The notes below the pieces were generated by a model that worked only from the letters and a program-made list of their open reading frames with translations, was not told the origin of the DNA and did not search any database. Positions 47,637 through 58,290 of a stretch of DNA of 64,000 nucleotides are shown one piece after another. The translations under genes were made by a program, and so were the position numbers. The first letter of the stretch is position 1; the number at the start of each line of letters is the position of its first letter. The stretch lies in contig NC_133769.1 of assembly GCF_003597395.2 (NCBI RefSeq), positions 181,067,432-181,131,431 on the forward strand. The letters are read 5' to 3'. This stretch comes from Chelonoidis abingdonii (Eukaryota > Chordata > Testudines > Testudinidae).

Positions 47637-48012
47637 CACACGATAACGGTTTACAGCGCTGCATGGGGCCAGTGTCTTTGAGTAGACCATAACACAACGA
47701 AGCGAGACTGGTGAAATCGCTGCTAATTATCAATGTGTACAGGCCTAGGACCAGTAACATCTTGAGACAAGACCTGGTTCAATTTATGATAAAACTCTAC
47801 TAGTCTACACAATATATATCTAGACATAAAATGTAAAAACTTAAATATCTTAGAAACAGTAGCCAATCAGTTGTTTTAATTGTCATATTTGAATTCGGCA
47901 CATCAAAATACATAATAAATACCACATTTTATCTCTGAAGCAGACGACTTCTCAAAAATTGTAGATCAGTGACATTAGAGATAAAATATATTACCTCAGC
48001 CACCTTTTACTA
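47637..48012. other. CpG-rich continuation, then AT-rich DNA
   Basis: CpGs continue to about 47735 (ACGATAACGG, CAACGAAGCGAG), which probably marks the right limit of the foreign segment. No inverted terminal repeat was found. The rest is AT-rich and unrecognised. Confidence 0.45.
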
Positions 48013-48020
48013 GAAAGGTT

Positions 48021-48201
48021 TAGGGTGATCAGATGAAAGAAAGAAAATATCGAGACACTTTAAAAAAAAAAAAAGCCAAGTGCTGCCGGTGGTGCAAAAT
48101 ATTGGGACAAATTGTGTCCCAACCGAAGATCGGTCAGGACGCGGTACAAACACCTGAATATCAGGATGGTCCTGATTTTATCAGGACGTCTGGTCAACCT
48201 A
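48021..48201. mobile_element. TAGGGTGACCA MITE, copy 3 (181 bp)
   Basis: Ends TAGGGTGATCAGAT and GTCTGGTCAACCTA are inverted repeats flanked by GAAAGGTT (48013-48020) and GAAAGCTT (48202-48209), 7 of 8 identical. It is longer than the other two copies and carries a poly-A run at 48061. The interior is more diverged, so it is a different subfamily. Confidence 0.88.
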
Positions 48202-48202
48202 G

Positions 48203-48262
48203 AAAGCTTGTCTCTCTCACCAACAGAAATGGTCCAAAAACAGATATTATCTCACCTAGTTT
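48203..48262 (+). repeat. Short dispersed repeat tail (GTCTCTCTCACCAACAG type)
   Basis: AAAGCTTGTCTCTCTCACCA, then ACAGAAATGGTCC and CAGATATTATCTCACC matches the fragment at 17280-17345. The upstream MITE lies directly against it and shares the GAAAGCTT target duplication. Confidence 0.6.
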
Positions 48263-48905
48263 GGTCTCTAAAATCTTGTCATCATGCAAAACTGTTTTAA
48301 TGTTATATTGTTATTGATCTTGGGAAATTCAATATTTTAAATTAAATTAAAAAAAGAAACTCAAAATACTGGCTATTTCTCAGTTCTGCTTAAAAAGACA
48401 TTCTGCTTTTGAGCTAGGTGGAATTTAATAGGAAAATGGGGAAAGACTGAGACGAGGGACTTTTTCATCTTGAAACTTATAAAGTGGTTTAGGACAAAGC
48501 ACTTCCAGTTTTATTGAATATTTTAAACTATTCATTTAATTTGATGGTTATATCATTAACTTGGCAGGGAGGGAAAGCCCCTTCATGTTGTTTTTCATAA
48601 TGTTCCAGTTCATTATTAAGCAATGATGCCAAGCTGTTCACCAAGATTGCTGCTAGCAGGCTTGAACAGTTCCTGCCAAATGTGATTAATGCAGATCAAA
48701 CAGAGTTTATTCAGTGGAAGAGATTGGCAGATAACATTTATCATCCTTTGAAAGAGTCAGGATTTCCAAGCTGATATCAGGCTAGAGACGAACTTAGCGG
48801 TTGAAGGAGTTTTGACCAAGTAGCTTGCATATGCTTAGAAAAAAAGTTGCTTCCATTTTGATTAGCACTGGAACTTGAAGTGATTCTTTCCATAAGCTTT
48901 TTGAA
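48263..48905. other. Unannotated stretch
   Basis: AT-rich. Around 48600-48740 a segment (NDAKLFTKIAASRLEQFLP, then NVINADQTEFI) faintly recalls the RLxxxLPxLIxxDQxGFI region of L1-type reverse transcriptases in plus orientation, but it is too short and decayed to annotate as a feature. Confidence 0.4.
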
Positions 48906-48907
48906 AA

Positions 48908-49042
48908 CTTATGAACATAGGAATTGCCACACTGGATCAAGCAGTAATCCATCAAGTCCAGTATCTTGTCATTAAACTAGTACCAGCTTCTTCAGAGGAA
49001 GAGTGCAAGAAACCCCACAACAGTCAATTTGGGGATAAATGT
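48908..49042 (-). mobile_element. CR1 3' end fragment, minus strand
   Basis: GAACATAGGAATTGCCACAC, then TGGATCAAG, ATCAAGTCCAGTATCTTGTC and CAGAGGAAGAGTGCAAGAAA follows the minus-strand order of a CR1 3' UTR. It is old and truncated. Confidence 0.8.
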
Positions 49043-49049
49043 AGAGCCA

Positions 49050-49215
49050 CAGTGTTGTCTAACAGATACAGCTCTGGACTGGCAGTCCGGAGATCAGGAT
49101 TCTATTCCTGGCTCTTCTGCATGACCTCAGGCAGGCCACTTTGACTCTGTTTCCTCTCCTACACTTGATCTATTTTGTCTACTAAAGATTGCAAAGTTTT
49201 CAAGGCAGTGGGCAA
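49050..49215 (+). mobile_element. tRNA-derived SINE (MIR-like)
   Basis: GTCTAACAGATACAGCTCTG, then GACTGGCAGTCCGGAGATCA and GGATTCTATTCCTGGCTCT resembles a tRNA head with A- and B-box remnants. It is followed by a MIR-like core (GACCTCAGGCAGGCCACTTT, then CTCTGTTTCCTCTCC). It is more decayed than the copy at 31775. Confidence 0.7.
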
Positions 49216-50969
49216 TAGGGACCCAACCTCAGCTGCAGCCACTGGGCACTGCATTAATACAAACAAATATGAAATAACAACTTGCCTCTAGGGAAAATTT
49301 CCCATCTGAATATTGGTTTAAGCAATCAGAGGATAACAAAGGATGTTTAGTCTTCACACAATAAAAGTTTCTGGGATAGATCCTCAGCTCCAGTTCTGTC
49401 CACTGCGTACTCTGAGTGATGCAAAGGGGATGAAATTTCACTATAGCTCTTTGCTGTGAAATGCTCTGGCAAAGGGGAAGTCTCAACTGGTATAACATTG
49501 GCTCCTCTGACAACCTTCTTCCCATGCTGTCATAGGGAGCATCAAGGAAGGGGAGAACACTTTTCCCCTGCCTATGGCAATTCTCAGCTGCTGAGTAGTC
49601 CCTTGGGTACCATAACCTGCTGTAGTAAGTTAGAGCAACCTTGGGCGATTCCAGTTTATATCAGGGCTGCTGTTGGGGCAGCTTAAGAATCAGGGAGCTA
49701 TAACTCGTCCTCTCTCTCTTTCCTATACCAAGCAGATCTTGATGCAGGACAGAATCTGATGGTAAACCAGTTTTAATACAAAATTCAAACTGCTTTACAA
49801 TCTCCTACATCAGGCTTCCATACTACAAGTGTCACCTGTCAGCAAGATAGCAGCCACTAGCAGCAGGCACCAAATAGCAAACTTTAATTAAAAACTGTAT
49901 TTTAAAATAAAATTCAGTTAAGACATGGAGATAAGCGATTCTCACCATGTGAAATTTCAGATTGCTCTGCTGAGAAATGGTTGTAAGCTTCTCATTAATT
50001 TCTGGCCTAGCTGGGTTTCAAGGACAATTTTATTAAAAGTGAACAGAGCTTTATATAATAAATCCTCTCCAGTTGTTATGATCACCTGTGTTATTTCCCA
50101 GCCCACTACTATAACATAACACAGCACAGTTGGCTAAACTTTCCACTTTCCTATCCAGGAGACTTAGCTGTTATGCTCTCGTAGAAGATACGGTTTGCAT
50201 ATATGTATTTTAAGTTCCATTCCTTTTTGTACAGTAGAGCTGGAACTGATAAGAATTCTACATAATCACTTTAAAGGCTTCACTATGTAGAGCCCTATAA
50301 AGTTTCATATAAAACCATGAAAGTTTCTTAATGAAACTAACCAAGGGATCCCATGGGTTTTGTATGGCAACAAGAGAAAGAGTGCTCAGCAGAACTGCAG
50401 ATCATTGACCATACGGAAAAGTTCTCACTGGAGTTAATGTTAACAGAAAATTAGAGCGTATAAAAACAAAAGAGGAACAGGACAGCATTCACCAGGACAG
50501 CCTTGAAACACAAACAGGGAAAGCCTGGCTCTTGACATTTAGTGCTCCCTAACCTCATTCCTAAGTCTAGCTTTCATAAAGAGGGGCAGTGGGCAATTAT
50601 TCTCCTTCCTTCCCCCCACGTTACTCAGTGCACTGCTGGAAGGACTCAGATACTGCATTTATCACTGTAGTATTAGGACCTAATAGGATGGCTAGTTGCA
50701 CCATAAGTATGGAGCGATGACTCCATATGCATGTAAAGCATGTCTCTACGCGATATGAGAAATAATTAAATTAATTTGAGGAATATTTTCTTTCCCCCAC
50801 TTTCCTTCCCCTTTCTATCCTTCCTCTTATTTTTTTCCAGGTTGTTCCCTCAACTACATTTTATTCCTCTTTTAATCTGGGAGAAAGAGTAATGGAGAAA
50901 AATTCATCTGTTTTGTTTGGGCTAGACAGAGAGCTTACATGAGAGTTAAAAAAGGTAAAGTTGCATCCC
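49216..50969. other. Unannotated stretch
   Basis: No recognised gene or mobile element. Open frames of 64-98 codons (49229-50119) show no motif. The interval ends at the 13-bp duplication that borders the Penelope insertion. Confidence 0.4.
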
Positions 50970-50982
50970 ATAATTTGCATGA

Positions 50983-51891
50983 CAAACCCAAGAAAGAAAC
51001 CAACAGGACTCCACTGGCCATCACATACAGCCCCCAGCTAAAACCCCTCCAACGCATCATCAGGGAGCTACAACCCATCCTGGACAATGATCCCACACTT
51101 TCACAGGTCTTGGGTGGCAGGCCGATCCTTGCCCACAGACAGACTGGCCAACCTGACGTATTTCCACCGAGCAACCTGCACACTATTAACCAGTATGAAC
51201 TACCTCAGGAACAATCATTTGCAACAAAGCCTCGATGCCAACTCTGCCCACATATCTAAACACCGCCGACACCATCACAGGACTAACCAGATCAGGCCAA
51301 CCATCATGGTTCCATTACCTGCACGTCCACCAATGTAAATATCGCCATCATATGCAGCAAATGCCCCTCTGCTATGTACATCGCCAAACTGGACCATGTC
51401 TACGGAAGAGGTATACAATGGACACAAATCAGATATCAGGATGGCAAGTATACAACAAACATGCAGGAGAGGCACTTTCAACCTCCCTGGCCAACTATAG
51501 CAGACCTTAAGGTGGCCATCTGCAGAAAAAACTTCAGAACAGACTTCAAAGGAAACTGCTGAGGCTTCAGTTCATCTGCCAAATTTGACACACTCGTTCG
51601 GGCTAACAAAGACTTGTGAATGGTTGCCAATTACAGAACCAGTTTCCCTCCCATTGGTTTCACACCTCCTACTCTGAACAGGGGCCCACCCCCCTGATTG
51701 AACTAACCTCGTTATCTCTAGCTTGCTTGCTAGCATATATATACTTGCCCCTGGAAATTTCCACTACCTGCGTCTGACGAAGTGGGTATTCACCCACGAA
51801 AGCTCATGCTCCAAAACCTCTGTTAGTCTATAAGGTGCCACAGGATTCTCTGCTGCTTTTACAGATCCAGACTAACACGGCTACCCCTCTG
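50983..51891 (+). mobile_element. Penelope-like retroelement, 5'-truncated (909 bp)
   Basis: The insertion lies between perfect 13-bp repeats ATAATTTGCATGA (50970-50982 and 51892-51904). It begins inside the protein: DKPKKETNRTPLAITYSPQL, then LKPLQRIIRELQPILDNDP and GGRPILAHRQTGQPD, the linker after the reverse transcriptase. A Cys/His segment (CQLCPHI) and a GIY-YIG endonuclease region follow (frame-shifted YVHRQTGPCLRKR, then ADLKVAICRKNFRTDF). Several frameshifts make it dead. The non-coding tail carries a stable hairpin (51782-51797) and ends AGACTAACACGGCTACCCCT. Penelope elements encode a telomerase-like reverse transcriptase plus a GIY-YIG nuclease; only the C-terminal part remains here. 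Confidence 0.9.
51774..51811 (+). ncRNA. Hammerhead-ribozyme-like hairpin in Penelope tail
   Basis: The order is CTGACGA (51774-51780), one extra A, stem GTGGG/CCCAC (51782-51786 with 51793-51797), GAAA (51798-51801), a short AGC/GCT stem with TCAT loop, then C (51811). This matches the CUGANGA - stem II - GAAA - stem III - UH layout of a hammerhead. The extra A before stem II and the lack of a clear stem I depart from it. Minimal hammerheads are known in Penelope-like elements, but activity here is unproven. Confidence 0.4.
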
Positions 51892-51904
51892 ATAATTTGC
51901 ATGA

Positions 51905-54173
51905 AACGTTTTGCAGAATAGCACAATTCATCCGATCTTGTTAACATATATTTCCCCCCACCGTTTTTCACTGAAACAATGGCTAATGGAGGGATGAAAG
52001 AACAAATAATTCTTATAAAGGCTAAATCCAGGAGTGAGGGAGAATGGGAAAATCTATGATGAGCTAAGGAGCAGTAAGCTTTTAGAGCAATACTTTCCCT
52101 GTTTGTTTTAAAACAAAACTACAAGTTCATCTATTAAGTCACCTAATCTGAGACTGACTTGAGACCTTCTTCTGAAAAGGCTAAGCTTGATATTTTACAT
52201 ATCAAGTTTTGGTATGAACCGGACATGCTTTTCCCAACTCCACATTCTTGAGCTGTCCAAGGAGGTCACAGCTGGTGAGAGTTTGCATGAAATTGCACTA
52301 TACACAGACGAAGAGTTCTATCATCTTCATGCCCAAACGTATAAGTACATTAAAACACACAGCCATCATGTCTTCATTTTATATCTGCTAAGCATTCTCT
52401 CCAGTGCTGTCTGGCAATTAGTAATTATTACTGTTCTTGATTAAAAGAATGTTACTTTTTGATAGTCTGTGGGGTTGTGCTTAGTTGGGCTACTAGGGAA
52501 TTTGCTTCCTGAGTGTTGGGGTCTCTCTCAAAAGAAAATTCATTATCCCAAGCAACAGAGATCGTGAAGAGTATGGACTACTTATGTCTGATCCACAAGG
52601 AAGAATAGTTTGTTTTAATTATCTGTAAAGTTTACAGTTGAATTTCATGGATATGTTTGTGGCCTCCTCCTCATTCTGCAGTTCATAAAATAGAGATTCC
52701 CCTATATACTATTTAAAACCTACCATTGAAAGAGTGTTAATGACCAGTGCACCAATCTGATGTTGATATCCTATAGGCAAAATACCATCTAGCTAACTGC
52801 AAGCCTTCTAGAAGTGTAGAAGATGGACATGAAAGATTTATTCATGCCCATCAAGAAAGCCAGAGCAGAGGAAGTTGATTTGATGTTTAGGGTTGGCTGG
52901 AAAACCATTATGAATATCAATCTCCCATACGCCAGATGAGTGTCCCAACTGGCCAATCTGATGTTTCGCTCTCACCAGAAATTCCAACCTGGATCTGAGA
53001 AAGTTTTCCAACTCAAGTTTTTTTCAGAACAGACACTTTTTGTTGAAATGTGGGTTACAACAAAGAGGCATTTTCTAATTAAAAAAAACAACCCATTTTG
53101 TTGACAAATTCTCAACCAGTTCTATTGATGATGCTCTGCGCAACACAACTACTTGAAAGATCCATGGGATCCATGGAAAAAAGAATATGCTATTCATAAA
53201 CAGTGTGGACATCCAGCGTGAAAAGAATTCACAAGTGAACTTTGGAACATGGCCCTTTACACATTTTTATATCTGATGTTTTATCAAAGGGATGTGAACT
53301 TCTGCTTCTGACAAATGTTATAAAGTGCAGCCACAAGTAAGGTTTCAGTAAACTCCATTAGAAGGAAACTGTGACCACAGAAGGGCAGAACCATTGCTTC
53401 AGGCACTTTAGACATGTCCCTGGTCTGCAACCATTTACCCAAGTTACAGCCTGTATTAACTGCATTCCTGTCTCCTGAAAGACAGAATTCAACTATAAAT
53501 TATTGGAAAGGCTAGAGTCTCCACGTTAATTTACTCCTGCACAGCAGTATATTTCTTAATACAGCTCAAAAGATATCAAGTACTTCCCTCTCCAACGAAT
53601 TCACCAGCTCTAAATGGGATTTGACATTATGAGGTCAGCTTTGCTCTGCCTCATAGATGACTAACAAATTTGCAGAGACATAGGTTCGCTGTTCTCACAT
53701 GGATCACTGCTCAACAGACCAGTAGTTTTTGATGGCAACATTTAACTTTCAGCTATTAAATAGAAGGGGCAATTCAGGCTGTAACAAATTACCCAGCATC
53801 TAAACAATGTTAAAGTGGCCCATTAGGAGTGTCTTTAGATAGTGGAACTGTACATTATTTTTAAATTGCAAAGTTCAGTCAATGGAGAGCGAGAGAGTTC
53901 ACGTCTGAAATGTTTTACTAAACTATCCAAAGAGCAGCACAGTGTAACCTGCTCATAGCAAACATATAATGGAACTCCGTTTTTATAGCAAAATAGATTA
54001 TAGCCTTCTTCCACCCAGTGTGCAATGCTGAAATGCATTGCAGAGTGTAAGTATGGTTATAAGTCATCTGCTTATAAATGAAAATGACTTCACTATACAT
54101 TAACCCGTATTGGCACTGCAAACAGTTTACTCCTATTCACGATGAAGCTGCAGTACACTATCCCCAGCTTCTA
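51905..54173. other. Mostly unannotated stretch
   Basis: No gene recognised. At 52975-53130 a segment with TTTTCCAACTC...CAACCAGTTCTATTG resembles, in inverse orientation, 60265-60400 (AGCTAACTAGAACAGG...), suggesting an unclassified dispersed repeat. An 85-codon frame (52187-52444) has no known motif. Confidence 0.4.
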
Positions 54174-54177
54174 TAAT

Positions 54178-55241
54178 TGTAACCCTTCTGCCCCTCTGAG
54201 TTGGCAGCAACAAGGGCCGGGTTCAGTATCCAGGGGTTTCGTTTCAGTAACACAATGCATAACCGGCTCGAGCCCCCACCCAGTGACCTGGGACACTTAC
54301 ATAACATCCCCTGCCAGGCGTCACTAGGAGGCAATACTTCCCCACTCGCAAGCACGGAGTCTGAGTGTAGCAAACTCCTTTTAATAAAGGAGGAAACAAT
54401 GTGGCATCACATTGGAGAAATACCACAAATAGGATTATAACACAAACCATAAGCCAAAAACCCCACCTCTAAGTACATCTGGCAATGTCCTTTCCCCCTT
54501 AGGGTCTTAAGCCCAATCACCCCAAAGTCCAACAACCCGAAAGTCTCTGGTCAGTGCCACCCCGGAGTTCAAAAGTTTATCTGCAGAGTTTTACCCCCCA
54601 CCAGCCTGGGTGGAAATGGGGGGAGGGGAAGCCCATACAGGGTGTTAAGGGGCACCTTACGTGGGCCAGGGCCAACTGCTCCACCTTTCTGTGGAGTTCT
54701 GCTGCAGCCTTCACCACGACCAGCTCCACTACACCAGTTGTGCCGCTCCTCCAGCCAACCCACGAGGCCTCCAGCTGTCCCTGCAAACCGCTCCACTCTG
54801 CTCACTGTTCCATGGGCTGCTCCAACATGCTGCAAAGTGCTCTACTCTGCCAGCTGCTTAGCGATAGGTCTTCAGGCTCCCCCACTAGTTAACACAGCAC
54901 TCAGTGATCTCAGCTCAGCTCTTTTAGTGATTTCAGCTCTTAGTAAGGGAGCCCTGGTGTTGATGCACCATTGGCCCAACATGAATTCAGCTCAGCAGTC
55001 TCTAGATGGACTCCTAATGGAATCAAAATTAGCTCCACTCTTTAACAGTGGAGAGAGGAGGATGTGCAATTGGTTTTCCAGGGCCTCAGAAGGGGCCCAT
55101 ACCATCAGGTACACACACACCAGTCCCCAACCTCTCTCCGTTCACTGGGTTTTAGAACCCATGTCCCTTGTCTAGCAAGTACTACTTAATTTAGGTTGAG
55201 TCATTTCTATCATAAAGCAGTCTCATAGTTCCTCATTCACA
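54178..55241. mobile_element. Solo LTR of a class I-type endogenous retrovirus (1,064 bp)
   Basis: Starts TGTAACCCTTCTGCC and ends CCTCATTCACA. It has TG...CA termini between 4-bp duplications TAAT (54174-54177 and 55242-55245), the size typical of class I retroviruses. The block is markedly GC-rich relative to flanks. A TTTTAATAAAGG polyadenylation-like signal lies near 54388 in plus orientation, but orientation is not settled. The open frames inside, including one of 177 codons at 54642-55175, are attributed to LTR base composition rather than protein. No internal viral genes are present, so it probably formed by recombination between two LTRs. Confidence 0.75.
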
Positions 55242-55245
55242 TAAT

Positions 55246-57675
55246 TAGGGTGACAGCACTTTTTTTTCCTCCTGCCCGAATAACAAAGAAATTGGGGATC
55301 CCAGCTGTCAAAATAACCATCCCAGACTGCCGTGGGCTTATGCTAGGTGGGGTGGGTGTGCCAATGCAAATACCTGGAATTCCTTTCCATGCTCCCTGAG
55401 ATTCTTTCCACACTCCCCATAATTCAGCACCAGATGTCAGGGTAGAGCTCATCCCGACTCTGCTTACATCATGTAATCCCAAACCCTTCCACTCCTGAGC
55501 ATGCTCATCTTGAATCAAGGCAGAATCACAGTGGAGGAACTCAGAGACAAAAGAAAGGTGCAAAAAAGACTTTAAAAATAAAATAAAATGAGAACAAAGA
55601 ACATCAACCCCTTAAAAACTGTCCCCATGATTTTTTAAAGGTTTACCAAGTGTAGTTGATATGTTCTTTTTAGCTAGGAGGAAGGAAGATGTTTTCTGAG
55701 AAGAGCAAAGATAAAGACACCATATAAGAACAGAGTGCTGGGATAGGGTTCATAATGGGTCACTGAACAGGCAGCTAGTTTCTGGGCAAGCTACGTGGGG
55801 TTACCACAGTGGAGATGAAACAGGATGCTCAGAGACAACCTCTGTTGGCTGATGCTTCACCCAGTCTTGGTTCACTGTTGATCCTTGATGTCTCCCATCT
55901 CAACCCATGTCCCTTCGCCTCCCACCTCTTCCAACAGCAGCACTCATTGTGCTGCATCTGCCGCCACCTCTAGTGACCAGATCCCTCTCCAGGCCTAGTG
56001 AACATGAAAAATCCACTCCCAACTTTTGAGCCTGTTCCAGAAAAGGAGGAACCTGAATTAGGAGTGAGGTGCAAATGAATGGGAATGTGAAAAGGCCCTT
56101 ATACAGAGGAAGGTCATGCACATGGTCCACTCTTGGGCTGCAGAGACTAAGAGGATAAATTATGCCTTGATGCTTCCTCTCTGAATCCCAATGCATGAGA
56201 ACAAATAAGTGGTTTTGAAAAGGAGAGGCTATGAGCCGGGAGAAGAACTCTGGAGGCAGTCTCTGCAAGCATGTGAAGGGACGGAGAGACTAGGGCAGAA
56301 TAAGAATGAAGGAGATTGAGAGAGAACATAGGGAGTAAGAGATGGCATGAGAGATCATCAGTGAAGGGAGAGGGAAAGATAAACAAGAGAGGACAGAAAG
56401 AATATACTAATTTTACAGTATGTATGTTACAATAAAATTACGACAGGTATTATATAATCAGTCCATTTCTGCTTTATGTAAATCATAACCACTCCATTCA
56501 CATCTGAGCTATTGCACAGGTAGAACTGAATGGGTTTTGGCAAAATATTTTTCATTCTAGATTTTTTTTTTTTAAATTGCACCACTCAAGAAAACTGGGT
56601 CATTCAAGAGACATTGCCTTGGCTGCGTTTGGCCACCAGTCATACTCCGACTGGATGAAGAAATGTCTGCAATAGAACACAACCTGCTCTGAATTTTAAG
56701 TGACCTCTACTTACTCAGCTACCTTCTTTGCAATACTTTACATGCAAACTTATAGAAATGCAGTATGATATTGCCACTTCAGAGAGTCCATATTCAAGAC
56801 ACTTCCTCAGGTTCACAGGTCATAACCCAGAGGAGAATGAACCATGGTATTCATTCAGACACTGGAATCAAGTTTGGATATGCCACTAAATTGACCTCCT
56901 GACCATGCTACAAAAAGAGTCACTGGAATTTTCTTTAAAAAATGCTATAGTTATCACTTCATTAATGCTAAAGACAGTTCACTTTGGTCATCCAATACAA
57001 GATAACTGGGAGAAAAATGTCAGGTATTTATAAAAACAATCCTCTCTTTTAAAAAAAATGCACAAAACTTGGTCTGAATAACAACTTCTAAAATGAGCCA
57101 GTGTAACAAAGGGGGGGGAAAAAGGGTTGAAAGACAGCAACTATTACTCCTGCTTGTTACTTGGTCTATTATCTTGGAATATGAAACATTTCACAATAAA
57201 AAGCCACAAAAGTGTGCTCACAGGGATCGCCTTATAAAGTGTTCTGACTCTCCATTGTCATTTGTTTGGGAATTACTGTGGCAGACAATTTTGCTCTCTT
57301 GTTTGTGGAGCACTTTGGTAGCAGATGTTGCTGAATTAGAGCTCTTCCTTTTATGAAAAGAAAAATATTGTTTCAACACCTGTTTGGAACAGAGCATGGA
57401 TACAATTTTGAATCTATGAAGGAGAAAATAGACAGTTTAATCTTCAGTCTCCAGCAACACAACTGAACTAGATGAAGAGGTAGTAAAAGAACCACAACTT
57501 CAATTCAGTAGACAACAGAATGTGAAGATTACACGAGTGAACTCATTTTTGTTTACTTTGTTTTTAAGAAAGAAGGGGATTAAGCCATTGATGCCTCTTG
57601 CAACTAGAGTGAAACTGATATTCTATCATTAAAGAAAACCAGACATTTCAGAGACCTTACAGTCACAGGGATATT
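55246..57675. other. Unannotated stretch
   Basis: About 2.4 kb without a supported gene or mobile element. A 122-codon minus-strand frame (55900-56268) lacks motifs. Poly-T and poly-G runs occur at 55259, 56561 and 57111. Confidence 0.4.
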
Positions 57676-57679
57676 AGTG

Positions 57680-58290
57680 CATAAGAACAAAGGAATTGCC
57701 ATGCTGTGGACTGGACCAATGATCCATCTACTCTTGTAGCATGTCTCTAACAATAGCCGGTACCAAATACTTCAAAGGAAAGCATACGTTTCTTCTTATC
57801 CCCAGGCACTCAATGGCTGCCCTTTGTCCTGGAGCATGAAGGTTGATATATTTCAGAAACAGTTATTTTACTATAGCTAATGTATTTTTGCTTTTCATAC
57901 AAATGGCTAATCCTTTTCTGATTGCTACTAATCTCTTTGCCTAAGGACTGTCCTGTGGCAATGAGTTCCACAGGTCAGTTATGCACTGTAGAAAAAAAAT
58001 GTCTTTTGATAAGTTTTAAATAGCTTGCATTTACATTTAATTGTGTGCCTTTTGCTCCACTCCCTTCTCCTGGCCTTTTCTGGGTTGGCTACATCTCCTG
58101 AGATGGATGACCAGAAATTAACACCATGTTTGATATGAATAAGCACCACTGCATTTACATAATAATTTTTGCTATTACTACCTATCCCTCATTTAATACA
58201 GCTTAACGCCTTGCTTACTTTTTGGACACTGCTATCAATTGAGCTGTCCATAATGACAAAAGGTGCTTTTCCTCAGTGGTTAGCAGTGCA
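57680..58290 (-). mobile_element. CR1 LINE 3' portion, minus strand, old
   Basis: Read on the plus strand, the sequence follows the inverse CR1 order: ATAAGAACAAAGGAATTGCC tail, CAATGATCCATCTACTC, then CTGTGGCAATGAGTTCCACA and TGCACTGTAGAAAAAAAATG. Further 5' parts are TGAATAAGCACCAC and TTACTTTTTGGACACTGCT. It is heavily decayed, without coding capacity. Confidence 0.8.

Noticed and set aside
54642..55175. A 177-codon gene
   Set aside because: It lies wholly inside the GC-rich solo LTR, overlaps other open frames on both strands and has no recognisable domain.
55900..56268. A 122-codon minus-strand gene
   Set aside because: No domain, no splice or start context, and overlapping frames; insufficient support.
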